Positions 1 to 5,092 of a stretch of DNA of 6,602 nucleotides are shown in pieces (within the stretch, counting starts at the first letter, position 1; every line of letters begins with the position of its first letter). The notes beneath the pieces are model-generated. The model worked only from the letters and a program-made list of their open reading frames with translations, was not told where the DNA came from and did no database searches. The translations under genes were made by a program, and so were the position numbers. The DNA is from Deltaproteobacteria bacterium (GTDB lineage: Bacteria; Desulfobacterota; Desulfomonilia; UBA1062). The DNA lies in NCBI GenBank assembly GCA_003643935.1, contig QMLJ01000070.1:1-6602 (forward strand). The letters are read 5' to 3'.

Positions 1-135
1 CGACATAATATGCTGTTTAGGCTAATCTTTTAAAATAATTCATGCCTTCAAAAAAACCATTTTCCTGCTTAGTAGCTCGATGATGGAACCTAAATTTACA
101 ACTATCTCCGACTATCGATCTTATTATCAAAAGGG

Positions 136-501
136 CTAAGTTGTAGAGAGCTTTGGGGTCTTTATCCTGTGGTGTAGTAGTTTTACATAGTGTATCACTG
201 GCCTTCCCTGGTCTCCCAAGTCCACAATCTCCATAATGACGCCGAGCTTTTTTAATAGTCTCTTCGCCTCGTGGAATTCTTTTTCCTTCATCCAGGCAAG
301 GCAGCTCATGTCCAGCTTGTCGTCTATACGCACGATCTCCGATGGATGCCTTTTTGCAGCTGACTTGTAAAGCGTGTACACGTCAAATGCATTTTTCCCC
401 TTGGCGCCGTATGCCATAATCCTGTCATAGATTCGAGGGCTTATATTCAGCTGCTTAAGGATGGCAAGCTTAACATTGCTGTGTTCTGTTGCTTTGTTCA
501 T
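136..501 (-). CDS. Small hypothetical protein, possibly winged-helix DNA-binding
   Basis: I do not recognise a named family. The product is about 121 residues, basic and apparently soluble, with no signal peptide or membrane segment. The middle and C-terminal part (a helical stretch with MKEKEFHEAKRLLKKLGVI, then a strand-turn-strand ending in RPVIHYVKL) has the rhythm of a helix-turn-helix with a beta wing, as in small phage or plasmid DNA-binding proteins; this is inference from pattern only. I chose the ATG at 501 because an AAGGAG motif lies at 514-509 on the minus strand, 7 bases upstream of it. The alternative TTG at 507 would leave only 1 base after that motif. The gene points away from umuD. 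A TGTAAT repeat cluster overlaps its predicted promoter, so it may be repressed there, perhaps by itself. A different minus-strand frame stays open past its stop, so the C-terminus could be altered by a frameshift. Confidence 0.6.
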   Translation of the reverse strand: MNKATEHSNVKLAILKQLNISPRIYDRIMAYGAKGKNAFDVYTLYKSAAKRHPSEIVRIDDKLDMSCLAWMKEKEFHEAKRLLKKLGVIMEIVDLGDQGRPVIHYVKLLHHRIKTPKLSTT

Positions 502-530
502 CTGCAAACTCCTTGTTGTAAATCATGACC

Positions 531-559
531 CTTATAGGGCCTCGATTACAGGCTGTAAT
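531..559 (-). promoter_or_regulatory. Predicted sigma70-type promoter of the minus-strand small gene
   Basis: Read on the minus strand, ATTACA (559-554, 4 of 6 to the -35 consensus) is followed after 17 bases by TATAAG (536-531, 5 of 6 to the -10 consensus). A transcript would start about 25 bases before the start codon at 501. The -35 hexamer lies inside the TGTAAT-core repeat cluster, which suggests that a protein bound there would block this promoter. Confidence 0.4.
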
Positions 560-591
560 GCGTACTGTAATGCGTATAAATCCGCATTACA
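545..591. repeat. Cluster of TGTAAT-core direct and inverted repeats, candidate operator
   Basis: Four copies of one core occur within 47 bases. ATTACAGGCTGTAAT (545-559) is a perfect palindrome with 7-base arms and a single central base. CTGTAATGCGTA occurs twice in immediate tandem at 553-564 and 565-576. CGCATTACA at 583-591 is the exact reverse complement of TGTAATGCG at 566-574, with an 8-base spacer. GTACGCA at 600-606 is also the reverse complement of TGCGTAC at 559-565. The cluster sits between the divergent small gene and umuD and overlaps the predicted -35 of the former. It resembles a multi-site repressor operator. It does not match the CTGT-N8-ACAG LexA box. Confidence 0.6.
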
Positions 592-804
592 TTTTTTATG
601 TACGCAAAAATTATACCAAAATAATATAGAAGTAAATTCAATCAGTTACAGAGAATATGCGTTTTGCATGAATAATACAGTGTAAGAAATTACCACGTAG
701 TATGAAATAAAGTTCCATCCAAGGGCACTATATACATTAGCGCATACCATGCTTCGGGTTTCAGCTTCTTTACACCTGAAGGCCTAGGTGGTAGACTTAC
801 ATAC

Positions 805-1248
805 ATGAAAAAGGGTAGACATGCCAGGGCTGGCGAGATATGGAAGGCCAGATTCTACTCCAGGGTTGATGTCCCTCTCTACATGTCAGAGGTTGCTGCT
901 GGATTCCCTTCTCCTGCAGAGGACCTTATAGATAAGAGACTGGACCTTAACGAGTTCCTCATAAAGCACCCGTCTGCCACATTCTTTGTGCGCGTGGAAG
1001 GCACATCCATGATAGACGCAGGCATACATCCTGGTGACATACTCGTTGTTGACAGGGCAATTGATGCCTACAACAATTGCATTGCAATAGTAGCCATTGA
1101 TGGCGAGTTCACTGTAAAGAGAATCAGGAAACAGGGAGATAAGTGTTACCTCGTGCCAGAGAATCCCGATCTTGAACCCATTGAGGTATCAGGGGATATG
1201 ACGGTAGAGGTATGGGGCGTGGTTACCTATGTAATACACAAGGCCTAG
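805..1248 (+). CDS. umuD: UmuD, SOS mutagenesis self-cleaving protease-like subunit
   Basis: UmuD belongs to the LexA/UmuD S24 peptidase family. In known systems RecA filaments stimulate self-cleavage, and the shortened UmuD' dimer joins UmuC to form the error-prone polymerase V. Here the 147-residue protein has the cleavage-site context VAAGFPSPAED, with the scissile bond expected between Ala32 and Gly33, the catalytic serine in GTSM (Ser68) and the catalytic lysine in FTVKR (Lys105). The spacings between cleavage Gly, Ser and Lys (35 and 37) equal those of E. coli UmuD (Gly25, Ser60, Lys97). Cleavage is after Ala, where E. coli has Cys. The N-terminal arm is about 8 residues longer than in E. 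coli. The ATG at 805 is preceded by a weak GGTGG at 787-791, rather far away. The frame is open back to 706 but contains no other start codon. It is followed 16 bases later by umuC, so one transcript is likely. No clear LexA box was found upstream. Confidence 0.93.
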   Translation: MKKGRHARAGEIWKARFYSRVDVPLYMSEVAAGFPSPAEDLIDKRLDLNEFLIKHPSATFFVRVEGTSMIDAGIHPGDILVVDRAIDAYNNCIAIVAIDGEFTVKRIRKQGDKCYLVPENPDLEPIEVSGDMTVEVWGVVTYVIHKA

Positions 1249-1264
1249 GCATGGGTGAGAGATA

Positions 1265-2518
1265 ATGCCCTTTGCGCTTGTTGATTGCAACAATTTCTAC
1301 GTATCCTGCGAAAGGGTCTTTAACCCCGGTCTTGAGGGCAAGCCCACGGTTGTGCTCTCAAATAATGATGGCTGTATAATAGCACGGTCAAACGAGGCAA
1401 AGGCCCTGGGTATAAAGATGGGTGAGCCCTTTTTCAGGTGCAGGCAGATAATAGAGAAGCACCATGTTAAAGTATACTCTTCCAACTTCAGCCTTTACGG
1501 AGACATGTCATCCAGGGTCATGGAGACCCTCGGCCTTTTCAGCCCTGACATGGAGATATATTCCATAGACGAGGCCTTTTTGCTGCTAGATGAGGGTATT
1601 GATAACCCAGTGGCCTGGGGGAAGCTCGTAAAGAGCACGGTCCGTAAGTGGACTGGTATACCGGTATCAATAGGCATAGGCCCTACAAAGACACTTGCCA
1701 AGGTCGCTGCACACCTTGCCAAGACCAGGCCTGAAGGTGTGGTATACACAGGCGATAGCCCGTATACCATGTTAAAAGATGTGGATGTGGCGGATGTGTG
1801 GGGCATAGGATCGAGGTATGCACATAAATTAAGGTCCATGGGGATACATACAGCACTTGAACTTATAAACCTGCCCGATGACTGGGTAAAGAGGCATATG
1901 ACCTCGGCAGGTCTAAGGACGGTCATGGAGCTTAAGGGCATAGAGTGCATACAGCTGGAACAGGTAGCAGGAACCAGGAAATCGGCCATGTGTTCCAGGT
2001 CCTTTGGCAGGGAAGTAAGGGCCCTCCATGAGCTGCAAGAGGCTGTTGCAGCATATGCCTCGAGGGCAGCTGAAAAGGTAAGGGCGCAGGGGTCTGCCGC
2101 TTCATGCATACAGGTCTTCCTTGCCAGGTCTCCCTTAAAGCATGGCAGGTACAGGGTTGCGATCACCTCCATGGACCTTCCAGAGGCTACCTCGTATACA
2201 CCAGAGATCATTCGCGCTGCAAAACATATGGCAGGTCGACTCTACAGACCAGGGGGTGTGTATAAGAAGGCAGGGGTTATACTATCAGGTCTTGTGGCCA
2301 GGGGTGAGGTGCAGAAAAACCTTGTTTATCCGTCAGGAGAGACCCAGGACAGGCAAAGACTCATGGAGACCATGGATGAACTCAATGCAAGGTGGGGTAG
2401 GGGCACTATAGCATTTGCAGCAGGTGGTATTGAGAGACCCTGGAAGATGCGCCAGGCAATGAGATCTCCAAGGTTTACCACCTCCTGGGACAATATCCCT
2501 GTGGCAAGGGTAGGTTAG
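1265..2518 (+). CDS. umuC: UmuC, Y-family translesion DNA polymerase V catalytic subunit
   Basis: This is the catalytic subunit of DNA polymerase V, which copies past damaged bases. At 417 residues it is full length (E. coli about 422). Visible in order: the palm start [17 protein letters not shown] with metal ligand Asp7; YSIDEAF with catalytic Asp102 and Glu103; the thumb/helix-hairpin-helix region around [17 protein letters not shown] (178-194); a little-finger domain beginning near SRSFGRE (244-250); and the UmuC-type C-terminal extension (DUF4113) with [16 protein letters not shown] at 391-406. At the position of the E. coli beta-clamp motif QLNLF the sequence is QKNLV (350-354), a weaker match. 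The start is supported by GGTGAGAG just upstream. A 4-codon ORF from ATG 1251 ends in TAATG overlapping the umuC start, which would favour translational coupling. The gene follows umuD closely, so both subunits are made from one operon. No frameshift or missing catalytic residue was seen. Confidence 0.96.
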   Translation: MPFALVDCNNFYVSCERVFNPGLEGKPTVVLSNNDGCIIARSNEAKALGIKMGEPFFRCRQIIEKHHVKVYSSNFSLYGDMSSRVMETLGLFSPDMEIYSIDEAFLLLDEGIDNPVAWGKLVKSTVRKWTGIPVSIGIGPTKTLAKVAAHLAKTRPEGVVYTGDSPYTMLKDVDVADVWGIGSRYAHKLRSMGIHTALELINLPDDWVKRHMTSAGLRTVMELKGIECIQLEQVAGTRKSAMCSRSFGREVRALHELQEAVAAYASRAAEKVRAQGSAASCIQVFLARSPLKHGRYRVAITSMDLPEATSYTPEIIRAAKHMAGRLYRPGGVYKKAGVILSGLVARGEVQKNLVYPSGETQDRQRLMETMDELNARWGRGTIAFAAGGIERPWKMRQAMRSPRFTTSWDNIPVARVG

Positions 2519-2596
2519 GCCTGCCTGGCTTATTGAAAGGATCCTTATCTTTGATCTCCGAATCTTGCCGGCTGGTCTTTTTATACCAATACGACC

Positions 2597-2616
2597 AATA
2601 GCGATGGATCGTTATT
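2597..2616. other. Hairpin in the umuC-vapB gap, function unknown
   Basis: AATAGCGAT and ATCGTTATT pair over 9 positions with one G-T wobble and only two bases between the arms. Just upstream ACCAATA occurs twice, at 2585-2591 and 2594-2600, with a 9-base period. There is no T-run after the stem on the plus strand, so it is not a convincing terminator for umuC. The stretch 2519-2629 shows no ORF worth calling. Confidence 0.25.
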
Positions 2617-2629
2617 ATCAAAAAACTCC

Positions 2630-2658
2630 TTGATTATGGTATGAGAAATGTGTATGCT
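2630..2658 (+). promoter_or_regulatory. Predicted sigma70-type promoter of the toxin-antitoxin operon
   Basis: TTGATT (2630-2635) is followed after 17 bases by TATGCT (2653-2658), four of six consensus positions in each hexamer and ideal spacing. The -10 box lies within the left arm of the inverted repeat at 2652-2676. That is the usual geometry for an antitoxin repressing its own promoter. The leader to the antitoxin start would be about 45 bases. Confidence 0.5.
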
Positions 2659-2687
2659 CACAACTTATGAGCATACTAATATGTATG
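2652..2687. promoter_or_regulatory. Inverted-repeat operator upstream of the antitoxin gene
   Basis: GTATGCTCA (2652-2660) and TGAGCATAC (2668-2676) form a perfect 9-base inverted repeat around a 7-base spacer. A third half-site, GTATG at 2683-2687, makes a second inverted pair with CATAC at 2672-2676 across 6 bases. Ribbon-helix-helix antitoxins such as the one encoded at 2710 normally bind repeated half-sites in their own promoter. Assignment to that protein is inference from position. Confidence 0.6.
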
Positions 2688-2709
2688 TTAAAGTGTTAGG
2701 TGTTGTTCC

Positions 2710-2940
2710 ATGAGACTCACGGTGCATATAGATGACAACCTGGCTGATCTCCTCAAGAGAACGGCTATGGAGGGCCACCAGTCGGTATCTTCCCTTGTGG
2801 CGCAGGCAGTGGAGTATTACCTAGTGCAGAAGAGGAGGAAGGAGCTAGGTGGAAGAGTACTAGAGATCGTGGGCAAGGCATATGTGTCGTCAGATGCCCT
2901 AGAGTTGATAGAAAAGGGACGCGGCAGTGATAGGACTTGA
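2710..2940 (+). CDS. Ribbon-helix-helix antitoxin (VapB/CopG-like)
   Basis: The 76-residue protein begins with the short strand RLTVHID, then a helix (DNLADLLKRTAMEGHQ), a turn and a second helix (SVSSLVAQAVEYYL): the ribbon-helix-helix DNA-binding fold at residues 1-38. The charged C-terminal half (39-76) would bind and neutralise the toxin. It is the first gene of a two-gene module. Its last 14 bases overlap the PIN-domain gene in another frame, typical of translationally coupled toxin-antitoxin pairs. It probably represses its own operon together with the toxin through the inverted repeat at 2652-2687. The ribosome binding site is weak (TTAGG about 9 bases before the ATG). Exact VapB subfamily cannot be assigned by eye. 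Confidence 0.85.
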   Translation: MRLTVHIDDNLADLLKRTAMEGHQSVSSLVAQAVEYYLVQKRRKELGGRVLEIVGKAYVSSDALELIEKGRGSDRT

Positions 2941-3340
2941 CACGGGTTTCTTTGTGGCCCTTCTCAAGGGAAAGTCTAAGGCTGTTGAGGTCTGGGAGAT
3001 GCTCGTGGATGGTAAGGATAATGCCATAGTGAGCTGTATCACGATTCTTGAGCTCGAGAGGCTTGCCAGGATAGGCACGATAAAGAGGGCAAAAATCCTT
3101 GTCGATGCAATCATGGCTGTCTGCAGGGTAGGTTGGCTGGACAATGTGAGGGTTTTATCCATAGGCGCAAGGCTGGGCAACGATCTTGGAATACCAGTGG
3201 TGGATGCCCTTGTGCTTGCAAGTTTTGTGGATGCAAAGTGCAAGGTCATTTACACAACTGATGCACATATTGAGTTGTATGGAAAAAAGGCAAAGGGTGT
3301 AAGTATTATTAATTTGATGAGAGGAGACAGTGGATTATGA
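2927..3340 (+). CDS. PIN-domain ribonuclease toxin (VapC-like)
   Basis: PIN-domain toxins are magnesium-dependent endoribonucleases that cut tRNA or rRNA when freed from their antitoxin. The 137-residue product has the acidic PIN residues in order: Asp5 in GLDTGFF, Glu42 in ILELE, Asp93 in VVDALVLAS and Asp112 in TTDAH. Length and spacing fit VapC. Translation starts at GTG 2927 inside the end of the antitoxin gene, which couples the toxin to antitoxin translation. No disruption is visible, so the toxin should be active. The RNA target cannot be read from sequence. It ends just before the small Cys-rich protein. Confidence 0.87.
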   Translation: MIGLDTGFFVALLKGKSKAVEVWEMLVDGKDNAIVSCITILELERLARIGTIKRAKILVDAIMAVCRVGWLDNVRVLSIGARLGNDLGIPVVDALVLASFVDAKCKVIYTTDAHIELYGKKAKGVSIINLMRGDSGL

Positions 3341-3411
3341 AGAATGCATCAACAGTGGCTTTGAGGGCAGAAGTCAGCAGAGAGTGGTTTTTCTGCAGGA
3401 GTTATAATTTT

Positions 3412-3519
3412 ATGACATGTATAGCTATCTGCGAATCTAGGAGAAAGGCAAATGGTAAATACAAGCAATGTAAGAAGTGCGAGCAATACATGCTCATGAA
3501 ACGTGAAACGTCCGAGTAA
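3412..3519 (+). CDS. Very small four-cysteine protein, putative metal-binding
   Basis: This gene encodes about 35 residues beginning MTCIAICESRRK. Four cysteines are arranged C-x3-C-x12-C-x2-C, followed by a basic tail; this could hold a zinc ion or another metal, but no function is known to me. I chose the ATG at 3412 because AGGAG at 3397-3401 lies 10 bases upstream and because all four paired cysteines follow it. The same frame is open back to an ATG at 3337 that overlaps the toxin stop (ATGA). That start would give 60 residues and one extra cysteine, with a less structured N-terminus. It lies in the same direction between the toxin and the metallo-hydrolase gene (44 bases downstream), probably on the same transcript. 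Confidence 0.55.
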   Translation: MTCIAICESRRKANGKYKQCKKCEQYMLMKRETSE

Positions 3520-3563
3520 TAAGCTTGATGCAGGACATTTAACAAAGGGCAAATGCTGAATAC

Positions 3564-4529
3564 ATGGATATCTTCATACTAGGGACAGAGTCTCTTGGTG
3601 TAAGGGGACTAAGCTGTGTTGTTCAAACTGAAGAATCCTATATACTCTTGGATCCTGGTATAGCGCTAGGTTACCAGCGCTACGGACTCCTTCCACACCC
3701 GTTCCAGATAGCCCTTGGGAGGATTATAAGGAATCAGATAGTGGATTGTTTCAGCTCTGCCACAGACATTATTATAAGCCATTTCCATGGTGATCACGTG
3801 CCCCTTGCAGACGCAAATCCGTATCAACTATCCATCTATTCCCTTGACAGGCCCAGGCATCTGGCTCACGTATGGTGCCCTGGTGCAGACGATTCTAGTG
3901 ACATAATGCAGCACAGGCGCATGGCAATCTCGCACTTCTTAGGCATGGACCTTGCCCCGTCTGAGGGTTTGACCCATGGACAGATCTCCTTCTCCATGCC
4001 CATGCCACACGGCAAGGCAGGAAATAACCTGGGCAGTGTAATGATGGCCAGGATAGAGGCAGATGGAACTGTCTTTGTGCATGCTTCAGACATTCAGCTG
4101 CTTGAGTGGTCTCCTGTTGAACAGATACTTGAGTGGGAGCCTGACATTGTGTTGGCCTCGGGCCCTCCAGTATATCGCAATACCTCAAACAAGGCTTTTG
4201 CCAGGGAAGCCATGGAAAAGGCCATCTGCCTTGCTCAGAACATGGATACCCTTATACTTGATCATCACTTGCTTCGTTCAAGTAAGGGGATGAAGTGGCT
4301 TGATGACCTAAATGAGAGAGTTCCAGGACATGTCGCATGTGCTGCCGACTTTATGGGCAGAAAAAGGTGTTTGCTCGAGGCCCATAGGGAATGCCTCTAC
4401 AAAGATCTCCCAGTGCCTGATGGCTGGCACGAAGATTATGAAAAGACCAGGAAGGATGTTTCTCTATATACGAAATGGCGAGGTTGTGATCTCGCCAAGC
4501 CTGAGACTTGGAATAGAAAACCCGATTGA
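3564..4529 (+). CDS. UPF0282/COG2248-type metallo-beta-lactamase-fold hydrolase
   Basis: The 321-residue protein matches the pattern of the UPF0282 family, best known from archaea. Its N-terminus has ESLGVRG, ILLDPGIALG (27-36) and YGLLPHP (40-46), followed by the metal-binding motif SHFHGDH (72-78). Further likely metal ligands are His149 in MPHGKAG, Asp176 in HASDIQ and the histidines of ILDHH (231-235). It should be a soluble, probably two-metal hydrolase; the substrate of the family is not established to my knowledge. The ATG at 3564 matches the expected N-terminus, though the ribosome binding site is weak (AAAGGG about 14 bases away). It is the last gene of the run starting with the antitoxin. 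Its final codons and stop lie within a strong hairpin. A bacterial copy of an archaeal-type family may reflect horizontal transfer. Confidence 0.8.
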   Translation: MDIFILGTESLGVRGLSCVVQTEESYILLDPGIALGYQRYGLLPHPFQIALGRIIRNQIVDCFSSATDIIISHFHGDHVPLADANPYQLSIYSLDRPRHLAHVWCPGADDSSDIMQHRRMAISHFLGMDLAPSEGLTHGQISFSMPMPHGKAGNNLGSVMMARIEADGTVFVHASDIQLLEWSPVEQILEWEPDIVLASGPPVYRNTSNKAFAREAMEKAICLAQNMDTLILDHHLLRSSKGMKWLDDLNERVPGHVACAADFMGRKRCLLEAHRECLYKDLPVPDGWHEDYEKTRKDVSLYTKWRGCDLAKPETWNRKPD

Positions 4530-4547
4530 TAGTAATCAGTCGGGTTT
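4518..4547. terminator. Probable intrinsic (possibly bidirectional) terminator
   Basis: AAACCCGATTGAT and ATCAGTCGGGTTT pair over 13 positions with one G-T wobble, closed by the tetraloop AGTA. An A-run precedes and a short T-run follows the GC core on the plus strand. The TGA stop of the metallo-hydrolase gene lies in the left arm. The T-tract is only three bases, so efficiency is uncertain. It separates the toxin-antitoxin/hydrolase run from the signalling genes. Confidence 0.7.
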
Positions 4548-4639
4548 AAAATGCCGATACGTGAAATGGCCTTGCTTTTGCTCATCTTAAACGCAGCACA
4601 CCGTGTAAATCGCAAGGAGGAAGGGAGATTGAGACATCT

Positions 4640-4669
4640 TTGACAAACAGGGTATGAGATGTTTATATG
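4640..4669 (+). promoter_or_regulatory. Predicted sigma70-type promoter of the receiver/kinase unit
   Basis: A perfect TTGACA (4640-4645) is followed after 18 bases by TATATG (4664-4669). The implied leader is about 60 bases. ACATCT at 4634-4639 and AGATGT at 4657-4662 form an inverted repeat bracketing the -35 box, which could be a regulator site. Confidence 0.5.
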
Positions 4670-4722
4670 TATAGGAAAAATTAGTAATATTATAGTTAAG
4701 CACCTGGGTGGTACTTATAAGC

Positions 4723-4729
4723 AGGAGGT
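4723..4729 (+). promoter_or_regulatory. Strong ribosome binding site of the receiver gene
   Basis: AGGAGGT stands 6 bases before the ATG at 4736. It fixes that start and is the best Shine-Dalgarno match in the window. Confidence 0.8.
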
Positions 4730-4735
4730 CTTGTA

Positions 4736-5092
4736 ATGGCTGTTGTACACAAGAGGGTGCTCCTTGTAGTCAACGACGATAGATATGCGGATATTGCAAG
4801 ACAGGCATTTGCCAGAGATAATTGCGAGTTTGTACTGGATAGGGTCTGCGAAGTAAAGAAAGCAAGGGAACGCCTGGCCGAGACAGAAGTAAAATATGAT
4901 ATCGTAATCGCGGATCATGAACTGCCTGATGGCGATGTTATGGAACTGTTCTCAAGAGATGAACACGTGTGTCCATTTCCATTTGTTATTATTATTGATG
5001 GAAACGATACAGAGACTGCAATCAAGGCCATGAAGATGGGTGCTGTTGACCTGTTGCCAAGGTCAATCAAGGGCTTTTCAACCTTCCCATGA
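4736..5092 (+). CDS. Response-regulator receiver domain, broken from the downstream PAS kinase
   Basis: The 118 residues are almost exactly one receiver (CheY-like) domain: the first strand and acidic cluster VLLVVNDD (8-15), the phosphorylatable Asp60 in YDIVIADHELPDG (54-66), and the last helix region ETAIKAMKMGAVDLLPRS (93-110). The domain would accept a phosphate from a histidine kinase. Two usually conserved residues differ: the Thr/Ser at the end of strand 4 is Ile87 or Asp88, and the Lys after strand 5 is Arg109, so phosphorylation chemistry may be impaired. There is no DNA-binding output domain. Its TGA overlaps the next gene's ATG (ATGA at 5089-5092). In related receiver-PAS kinases the chain continues from this point into a helix like RQAIREWERRK, which is found in the next frame. 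One added C at 5086-5088 restores a single protein. It may be the N-terminal part of a frameshifted gene. Confidence 0.8.
   Translation: MAVVHKRVLLVVNDDRYADIARQAFARDNCEFVLDRVCEVKKARERLAETEVKYDIVIADHELPDGDVMELFSRDEHVCPFPFVIIIDGNDTETAIKAMKMGAVDLLPRSIKGFSTFP

Noticed and set aside
121..132. TTATTATCAAAA repeated at 2612-2623
   Set aside because: A 12-base AT-rich match found by eye, with no extension and no symmetric placement around an element; chance is a sufficient explanation.
545..576. LexA box within the CTGTAATGCGTA repeats
   Set aside because: The CTGT half-sites are in direct rather than CTGT-N8-ACAG arrangement, and the cluster is over 200 bases from umuD.
461..685. Plus-strand open frame of 74 codons
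   Set aside because: It runs antisense through the start of the small gene and across the repeat cluster, has no good ribosome binding site, and its composition looks like non-coding AT-rich DNA.
706..804. In-frame N-terminal extension of UmuD
   Set aside because: The frame is open for 33 codons upstream of the ATG but contains no ATG, GTG or TTG, and the UmuD family does not need the extra residues.
1495..2211. Long antisense open frame within umuC
   Set aside because: A mirror of the strongly coding umuC frame; its translation shows no domain and its openness is explained by umuC codon choice.
2537..2580. Candidate terminator after umuC (AAGGATCCTT palindrome and the TCTTTTT tract at 2576)
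   Set aside because: The palindrome has no loop or T-tract and the T-tract has no adjacent stable stem, so neither makes a convincing intrinsic terminator.
2899..3249. Antisense open frame opposite the PIN toxin
   Set aside because: Shadow of the toxin gene, which has clear PIN motifs; the low-complexity Ser/Thr/Leu-rich translation is typical of an antisense frame.
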